Assembly: GCA_044867805.1 (NCBI GenBank)
Contig: JBIOVQ010000171.1
Coordinates: forward strand, 1-7,863
Source of the DNA: SG8-41 sp044867805
Lineage (GTDB): Bacteria; Pseudomonadota; Gammaproteobacteria; Burkholderiales; SG8-41
Direction: 5' to 3'
DNA: 7,863 bases
In this document: positions 4,508 to 7,863 of the stretch, in pieces
Numbering within the stretch: position 1 is the stretch's first letter
How the letters are laid out: the number at the start of each line of letters is the position of its first letter
Position numbers and translations under genes: made by a program
The notes under the pieces: generated by a model
What the model was told of the DNA's origin: nothing
The model's input: the letters and a program-made list of their open reading frames with translations, nothing else
Database searches by the model: none

Positions 4508-5395
4508 CTACTCCGGGCCTACGAAGCCGATGTACGCACCACAGGCTTCGCTCGGCGGAACCAGCATGGCCTTTTCGCCGGTGTCCCTGGTGCCGATGGC
4601 AGGCGGCGGCATGCCGTGGTCCTGCATCCAGCGCGCGGCAGCACCCATGCTGGTGGTGCGGAACAAGGCCTGGAACGGGCCGGGGCCGCGGCGCTCCAGC
4701 GCCTCGGCGGCCGGCCCCGGCGCGTAGGGGTGCGCGATGGTGAGGCCGGCGGAACCATATTGAAACACCGCCATGTGCGACATGATCACCGTGCCCTTGT
4801 ACATCCGCGGCTGAGACGTCCCCAGCACCTTGGAGTACAGCGCGACGGACGCCTCGAGATCCTGCACGACGATGTAGGTGCGCTCGAGAAAGCGCACGCC
4901 GTTGGGATGAGGGCCGCCGCCCGGCGTGTGCTTGCGCCGCTCCGCCATCGGCGTCAGGTGCTGGATGAAGAACAGCGGCAGCGGGTTCTGCGGGCCGAGC
5001 GTCGCGACCTTCCACCGGAACTCCGTATCGCCCTGCTTGCGCCTGCCGTCCACGACGTCGCTCACCTCCACGCCGCGGCCGCGCATCGCGGCGACGTCCG
5101 CCGCGAGATCGTCGCTCTGCAGGATAACGAAGCGGATCCCGCCGCCCGCCGCGATGAAGCCCGCCAGGTCGCGGCCCCAGCTCCCCGCCCCTCGCTCGGC
5201 GGCCCGCTCCTCGGCCGGATCGCGGATCGCCAGCAGCTCGAGGTAGTCCTCGTCGTTGAACACGATCGCGTTGTGCGTGCCCTTGCCCGGATGGACGCCG
5301 CCCGGCTGGACGTTGAAGCCGAGCCGGCGGTACTGCGCCGCGCCCCGCTCGAGGTCGTGCACGCAGAGCATCAAATGATCAATGCAAGTAAACAT
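4508..5395 (-). CDS. Two-domain VOC (glyoxalase-like) protein
   Basis: The product is 295 residues with two vicinal-oxygen-chelate domains. The N-terminal half follows the Glyoxalase_3 pattern: IDHLMLCVHDLERGAAQYRRLGF (5-27), then HPGKGTHNAIVF (35-46) and YLELLAI (51-57). H7 and E53 are candidate metal ligands, and PLFFIQH (140-146) closes the domain. The linker HPNG (163-166) leads into the second domain, RTYIVVQDLEASVALYSKVLG (172-192) to AYIGFVGPE at the end. VOC enzymes include glyoxalases, ring-cleavage dioxygenases and epimerases; which reaction this one performs cannot be read from the sequence. The context of dehydrogenase, aldolase and carboxylate receptor makes a catabolic role plausible. 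The ATG at 5395 has no ribosome site: it is preceded directly by a heptamer tract. The TAG stop lies at the edge of the composite repeat. Confidence 0.88.
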   Translation of the reverse strand: MFTCIDHLMLCVHDLERGAAQYRRLGFNVQPGGVHPGKGTHNAIVFNDEDYLELLAIRDPAEERAAERGAGSWGRDLAGFIAAGGGIRFVILQSDDLAADVAAMRGRGVEVSDVVDGRRKQGDTEFRWKVATLGPQNPLPLFFIQHLTPMAERRKHTPGGGPHPNGVRFLERTYIVVQDLEASVALYSKVLGTSQPRMYKGTVIMSHMAVFQYGSAGLTIAHPYAPGPAAEALERRGPGPFQALFRTTSMGAAARWMQDHGMPPPAIGTRDTGEKAMLVPPSEACGAYIGFVGPE

Positions 5396-5401
5396 CGTGA
5401 C

Positions 5402-5440
5402 GACTGATGACTGACGACTGACGGCTGACGGCTGGCGGCT
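5402..5440. repeat. Heptanucleotide tract at the VOC start codon
   Basis: Five units, gactgat, gactgac, gactgac, ggctgac and ggctggc, then a partial ggct, begin six bases upstream of the VOC ATG (minus strand, start at 5395). They replace the expected ribosome site. The rest of the gap to 5554 shows no clear gene, promoter or terminator. Confidence 0.9.
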
Positions 5441-5554
5441 CCGCCTGAAGGCGCAAGTTTAAAGGCGAAAGGATGCTGGTAGCAAAACAGCGCTGAGTAG
5501 GTCAACGGTCAGGAGCGACGCGCGTTTTGGGGGATACGACATGATTAACGCACT

Positions 5555-6100
5555 ATGGCCACAAGACGCAGTCCAGGATCACTGGCTATCGAAGCCATCG
5601 CGAGCCGCATCGTCACCTTGCGCGGCGAGAGGGTCTTGCTGGATATGGATCTCGCAGCGCTCTACGGGGTGGAGACACGGAGACTGAATGAGCAGGTCCG
5701 CCGTAACCAGCGGCGCTTTCCGGCCGATTTCATTTTCCGCTTGACCCGTGAGGAGCTCGAAAACTTGATGTCGCAATTTGCGACATCAAGATGGGGCGGC
5801 CGTCGTAAGCTTCCGCTCGCATTTACAGAGCACGGCGCTATCCAAGCCGCCACCATCCTGAACACTCGACGCGCAGTGGAAGTCTCGGTCTACGTCGTGC
5901 GCGCCTTTGTGCAACTGCGCGGCGTGCTTGCAGCCAACCGTGAACTGGCAAAACGGCTCGACGAACTTGAAGCACGAATCGAGCGGAAGCTCGACTCCCA
6001 CGATCACGTGATCGCGGAAATACTGGAGGCGATCCGCCAGCTAATGGCATCTCCCGACCCCAAGCCCAGGCGTCGCATCGGCTTTGTCCCTGACGACTGA
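5555..6100 (+). CDS. ORF6N-domain DNA-binding protein
   Basis: The product is 181 residues. Residues 13-100 match the ORF6N domain, found in phage and bacterial proteins and related to KilA-N/BRO DNA-binding modules: ERVLLDMDLAALYGVETRRL (25-44), NEQVRRNQRRFPADFIFRL (45-63), then RWGGRRKLPLAFTEHGAIQA (79-98). A helix rich in Leu, Glu and Arg (about 123-165) looks like a coiled coil, and the end PRRRIGF (171-177) is typical. It probably binds DNA as an oligomer; the regulated target is unknown. Such genes are common passengers in phage-like or defence-rich regions. The 5555 ATG has no good ribosome site, and another ATG at 5541 is out of frame. A perfect 27-base palindrome lies inside codons 70-79. 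The stop TGA is provided by a heptamer tract. Confidence 0.9.
   Translation: MATRRSPGSLAIEAIASRIVTLRGERVLLDMDLAALYGVETRRLNEQVRRNQRRFPADFIFRLTREELENLMSQFATSRWGGRRKLPLAFTEHGAIQAATILNTRRAVEVSVYVVRAFVQLRGVLAANRELAKRLDELEARIERKLDSHDHVIAEILEAIRQLMASPDPKPRRRIGFVPDD
5764..5790. repeat. Perfect 27-base palindrome inside the ORF6N gene
   Basis: The arms cttgatgtcgcaa (5764-5776) and ttgcgacatcaag (5778-5790) are exact reverse complements around a single T. The palindrome spans codons 70-79, encoding LMSQFATS, in the segment between the two conserved halves of the ORF6N domain. It could be an operator for the encoded protein itself, an mRNA hairpin, or a recombination site; none of these is shown directly. 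Confidence 0.95.
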
Positions 6101-6119
6101 CTACTGGCGGCTGGCGGCA
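6092..6119. repeat. Heptanucleotide tract overlapping the ORF6N stop codon
   Basis: Units gacgact, gactact, ggcggct and ggcggca run from 6092 to 6119. The first two contain the last codons and the TGA stop of the ORF6N gene, so the repeat defines the end of the protein. Confidence 0.8.
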
Positions 6120-6160
6120 GGAGAGGAGTTCCAACCTTTAGGCTTCAAGCATCCGTAACT

Positions 6161-6188
6161 GGCGTCTGGCGTCTGGCGTCTGGCGTCT
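6161..6188. repeat. Perfect four-unit heptamer (ggcgtct) at the Bug receptor stop
   Basis: ggcgtct is repeated four times without a mismatch, and the TAG stop of the leftward receptor gene (6189-6187) overlaps the last unit. This gap (6101-6186) between two converging genes contains no terminator with a T tract. Confidence 0.92.
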
Positions 6189-7155
6189 ATTTGGCAGTAA
6201 TCCCGGCATCGCGGATTACTTTGCCAAATTTGGCCCCCTGCGCCTTGATGAAGTTGGCGTACTGGTCGGCGGTGAGGGACCCGGGATCCAGCGCCTGGGT
6301 GGCGTATTGCTTGCGGACGTCGGGGCGCGACATCGCCTTGCCGAGCTCGGCGTTGAGCCGCGTGACGATGTCGCGCGGCGTGCCGGCCGGCGCCATCACG
6401 CCGAAAAAGCCGATGATCTCGAACCCCTTCAGTCCCGCTTCATCCATCGTCGGCACGTCGGGCACGACCGGCGAGCGCTTCAGCCCGGTCTGGGCGATCA
6501 TGCGCAGCCGCCCGGCTTGCACGAAGGCCAGCGACGCGGTGATGTTGGAGAACATCATCGGCACGTGACCGGCGATGACGTCGATCAGCGCCGGCGCCTC
6601 GCCCTTGAACGGAACGTGCACGATCTTGAGGCGCGCCTGGGTGGCGAGCAGCTCGCCCGACATGTGCGGCGTGGTGCCCAGCCCCCCGGTGCCGTAGTTC
6701 AGCTCGCCGGGACGCGCGCGGGCGAGCGCGATCAGCTCCTTCACCGATTTCACCGGCAGCGACGGGTTCACGACCAGGATGAGGGGACTGGTGGCGGAGA
6801 GCGACACCGCGGCGAAGTCCTTCCTCAGGTCGGGGTAGCTCTTGCCCTCGATCATCTGCGAGGTCATCAGCGTCTGCGTCGTCATGAGCAGCGTATGGCC
6901 GTCGGGCGCGCTGCGCGCGACCAGCTCGCCCGCGATCTGGCTGCTCGCGCCGGGGCGGTTCTCGATCACCACCGTCTGGCCGAGCGACTCCCCCAGGCTG
7001 GGCGCGAGCAGGCGGGCGACGATGTCCGTCGCGCCGCCCGGCGCGAAGCCGACCAGCATCCGCACCGGCTTGACCGGGTACTTCGGCGCCTGCGCCAGCG
7101 CCGCCCCCGCCGCCGCCAGGCATAACGCTCCTGCGATCCACTGCAAACGGTCCAT
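6187..7155 (-). CDS. Bug/TctC-type periplasmic solute receptor (tripartite tricarboxylate transporter family)
   Basis: The product is 322 residues, the usual Bug length. Residues 1-23 form a Sec signal peptide (MDRLQWIAGALCLAAAGAALAQA) with a likely cut after ALA or AQA. The mature protein begins with the family hallmark YPVKPVRMLVGFAPGGATDI (26-45), followed by GQTVVIENRPGASSQIAGELVARSAPDGHTLLM and later YGTGGLGTTPHMSGELL, all characteristic of Bug proteins. They bind carboxylates or other small acids in the periplasm and deliver them to TctAB-type membrane proteins. No tctA or tctB is in the window, so it may be an orphan receptor, as is common in Burkholderiales. A strong GGGAGGAG ribosome site sits 5-12 bases before the ATG at 7155, rejecting the longer in-frame start at 7332. 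The ligand cannot be inferred. Confidence 0.96.
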   Translation of the reverse strand: MDRLQWIAGALCLAAAGAALAQAPKYPVKPVRMLVGFAPGGATDIVARLLAPSLGESLGQTVVIENRPGASSQIAGELVARSAPDGHTLLMTTQTLMTSQMIEGKSYPDLRKDFAAVSLSATSPLILVVNPSLPVKSVKELIALARARPGELNYGTGGLGTTPHMSGELLATQARLKIVHVPFKGEAPALIDVIAGHVPMMFSNITASLAFVQAGRLRMIAQTGLKRSPVVPDVPTMDEAGLKGFEIIGFFGVMAPAGTPRDIVTRLNAELGKAMSRPDVRKQYATQALDPGSLTADQYANFIKAQGAKFGKVIRDAGITAK

Positions 7156-7180
7156 GCTCTCCTCCCGAACTGAGAACTGC

Positions 7181-7375
7181 GTGATGGGTGATGAGTGAAG
7201 GGTGGCGGGTTTCTCGAAGCAAATCCTACTCCCAGTGCAGCCGGGGGTCATCCTTCTGCCTTCTGCCTTCTGCCTTCTGCCTTGCGGAAGCGCCGCCAGG
7301 TACCAGTTGCATCGCCCGGCTTCAAGCCTCAAGCTCCAAGCCTCGCGTCTGTTTGCTTGTAGCTTGCAGGTTGTG
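7181..7375. repeat. Three heptanucleotide tracts upstream of the Bug receptor
   Basis: Tract one, 7181-7208: gtgatgg, gtgatga, gtgaagg, gtggcgg. Tract two, 7254-7281: ttctgcc four times without a mismatch. Tract three, 7323-7375: caagcct, caagctc, caagcct, then after a short break gcttgta, gcttgca, ggttgtg, the reverse complement of the aagct family seen at 241-275. The stretch lies where the receptor's promoter should be; no convincing -35/-10 pair was identified. With 7426-7719 it makes up most of the 565-base gene-free region 7156-7720. Confidence 0.88.
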
Positions 7376-7425
7376 GCTTATAACCCGTCTCCCACCACCC
7401 CGCGCCCGGCGGGCGCACCTCGGAC

Positions 7426-7449
7426 CCCGACGCGTTGCATCGCGTCGGG
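7426..7449. repeat. GC-rich hairpin with 9-base arms
   Basis: cccgacgcg (7426-7434) and cgcgtcggg (7441-7449) are exact complements around ttgcat. No T tract follows in either direction, so it is not called a terminator. It could be a protein-binding site or a small structural element within the gene-free region. Confidence 0.6.
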
Positions 7450-7506
7450 TCTGCGCCGGTCCCGACCGTGCACACTCCCATGAGGAAAAATAGGAAAACG
7501 GAAAAC

Positions 7507-7551
7507 GGGGTCAGGACCCTTTTCCGGTGGTAAAAAAAGGGTCCTGACCCC
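7507..7551. repeat. REPIN-like double hairpin / 17-base perfect inverted repeat
   Basis: ggggtcaggaccctttt (7507-7523) and its exact reverse complement (7535-7551) flank an 11-base loop. Each arm itself contains a small palindrome (gggtc/gaccc), giving the two-REP-in-inverted-orientation structure of REPINs, elements mobilised in trans by RAYT transposases. The flanks (A-rich left, cctttttcgg right) pair imperfectly further out. The arms end in AAAA/TTTT, so the hairpin could also stop transcription in both directions. No transposase lies in the window. Confidence 0.7.
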
Positions 7552-7606
7552 TTTTTCCTTTTTCGGCCGAGAGGAGAGCTTTGACCTCGGTTCTGATCAT
7601 TGTTGT

Positions 7607-7677
7607 CTTGGCGTCCTTGGCGTGCTTGGCGGTTCAATTGTTGTGCTGTCGTTCTTTGCGGCTTTGCGCCTTTGCGT
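7607..7677. repeat. Nine-base and eight-base tandem tracts before the MFS gene
   Basis: Units of cttggcgt[cg] (7607-7633, three copies, period 9) are followed by ctttgcg[gct] (7654-7677, three copies, period 8). They belong to the same family as the ctt[ag]gcgtc units in the composite repeats around the doc cassette. No gene is visible here. Confidence 0.75.
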
Positions 7678-7691
7678 CGAGGTTTCGCTCT

Positions 7692-7719
7692 GACGTCTGG
7701 CGACTGACGTCTGGCATCT
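7692..7719. repeat. Heptanucleotide tract abutting the MFS start codon
   Basis: gacgtct, ggcgact, gacgtct and ggcatct run to within one base of the proposed ATG at 7721, leaving no room for a normal ribosome site. Confidence 0.85.
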
Positions 7720-7720
7720 G

Positions 7721-7863
7721 ATGGTCATAAGCAGCGCGATCCCCGAGCGGCTGGACTCGCTCCCGTGGTCGCGCTGGCACTGGCGCGTGGTGGTCGCGCT
7801 GGGCGTCACGTGGCTCCTCGACGGCCTCGAGGTCACGGTGGTCGGCTCGCTCGGCGCGGTGCT
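7721..7863 (+). CDS. MFS transporter, N-terminus (partial)
   Basis: The frame encodes 47 residues before leaving the window: a charged lead (MVISSAIPERLDSLPWSRW), then the hydrophobic span HWRVVVALGVTWLLDGLEVTVVGSLGAVL. The WSRWHW entry and the LDGLEVTVVGSL segment are characteristic of transmembrane helix 1 of major-facilitator carriers for organic acids or sugars. It would sit in the inner membrane and import or export a small substrate by proton coupling; the substrate is unknown. The frame is open upstream only to 7694, after an in-frame TGA at 7691. ATG 7721 is the first plausible start, although it lacks a ribosome site and is preceded directly by a heptamer tract. Confidence 0.78.
   Translation, partial: MVISSAIPERLDSLPWSRWHWRVVVALGVTWLLDGLEVTVVGSLGAV

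Noticed and set aside
4616..5407. Long rightward open frame opposite the VOC gene
   Set aside because: Arg/His/Ala-rich shadow of the high-GC VOC gene with no recognisable motif.
5541..5557. Alternative ORF6N start at 5541
   Set aside because: It is 14 bases upstream and out of frame with the ORF6N domain.
6307..7222. Two long open frames overlapping the Bug receptor
   Set aside because: Both are Arg/Gly/Pro-rich shadows; the receptor frame has a signal peptide, family motifs and a ribosome site.
7426..7449. Rho-independent terminator
   Set aside because: The hairpin is strong but no T tract follows on either strand.

Overview
The window looks like accessory/catabolic chromosome from a GC-rich betaproteobacterium, most likely Burkholderiales-like. 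This is inferred from gene content: a Bug/TctC-type periplasmic receptor, a 3-hydroxyisobutyrate-dehydrogenase-like oxidoreductase (at least 1.06 copies), an HpcH/HpaI-type aldolase, a two-domain VOC protein and an MFS carrier. That mix is typical of Burkholderiales small-acid/aromatic catabolism. No rRNA, tRNA, CRISPR array or transposase gene was seen.

Layout, left to right. (1) 1-144 is the 3' end of a beta-hydroxyacid dehydrogenase whose first 109 visible bases recur exactly inside the complete paralogue at 1531-2421. (2) 391-1372 is a tightly overlapping two-gene operon: a small basic protein with a GRPP motif, and a DUF6036-like nucleotidyltransferase. It is preceded by a palindrome and a -10-like box and has the architecture of a toxin-antitoxin or defence pair. 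(3) 1531-3241 holds two rightward catabolic genes, the dehydrogenase and the HpcH/HpaI aldolase, each preceded by a 14-base-period repeat. (4) 3415-4112 is a leftward AbrB/MazE-type antitoxin plus Doc/Fic-type toxin, bracketed by two copies of the same composite inverted repeat. (5) 4508-5395 is a leftward two-domain VOC protein. (6) 5555-6100 is a rightward ORF6N-domain protein carrying a perfect 27-base palindrome inside its coding sequence. (7) 6187-7155 is a leftward Bug receptor. (8) 7156-7720 is a gene-free stretch of repeats with a REPIN-like double hairpin. (9) 7721 onward is the start of an MFS transporter.

The most unusual property is the intergenic DNA. Almost every gap is filled with short tandem repeats of period 7 (about ten tracts of several sequence families), period 14, or period 8-9. 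Several tracts run right up to a start codon or supply a stop codon of the neighbouring gene. The genes themselves belong to familiar families. The features that seem least described are the repeat ecology, the repeat-bracketed toxin-antitoxin cassette, the uncharacterised nucleotidyltransferase pair, and the coding-sequence palindrome in the ORF6N gene.

How the genes may work together: the dehydrogenase, aldolase, VOC protein, Bug receptor and MFS carrier are plausibly parts of uptake and breakdown of small carboxylic or aromatic acids. They lie in different orientations, separated by repeats and by two toxin-antitoxin-like modules, so they are probably not one operon. All function calls rest on motif recognition by eye; no database search was run.
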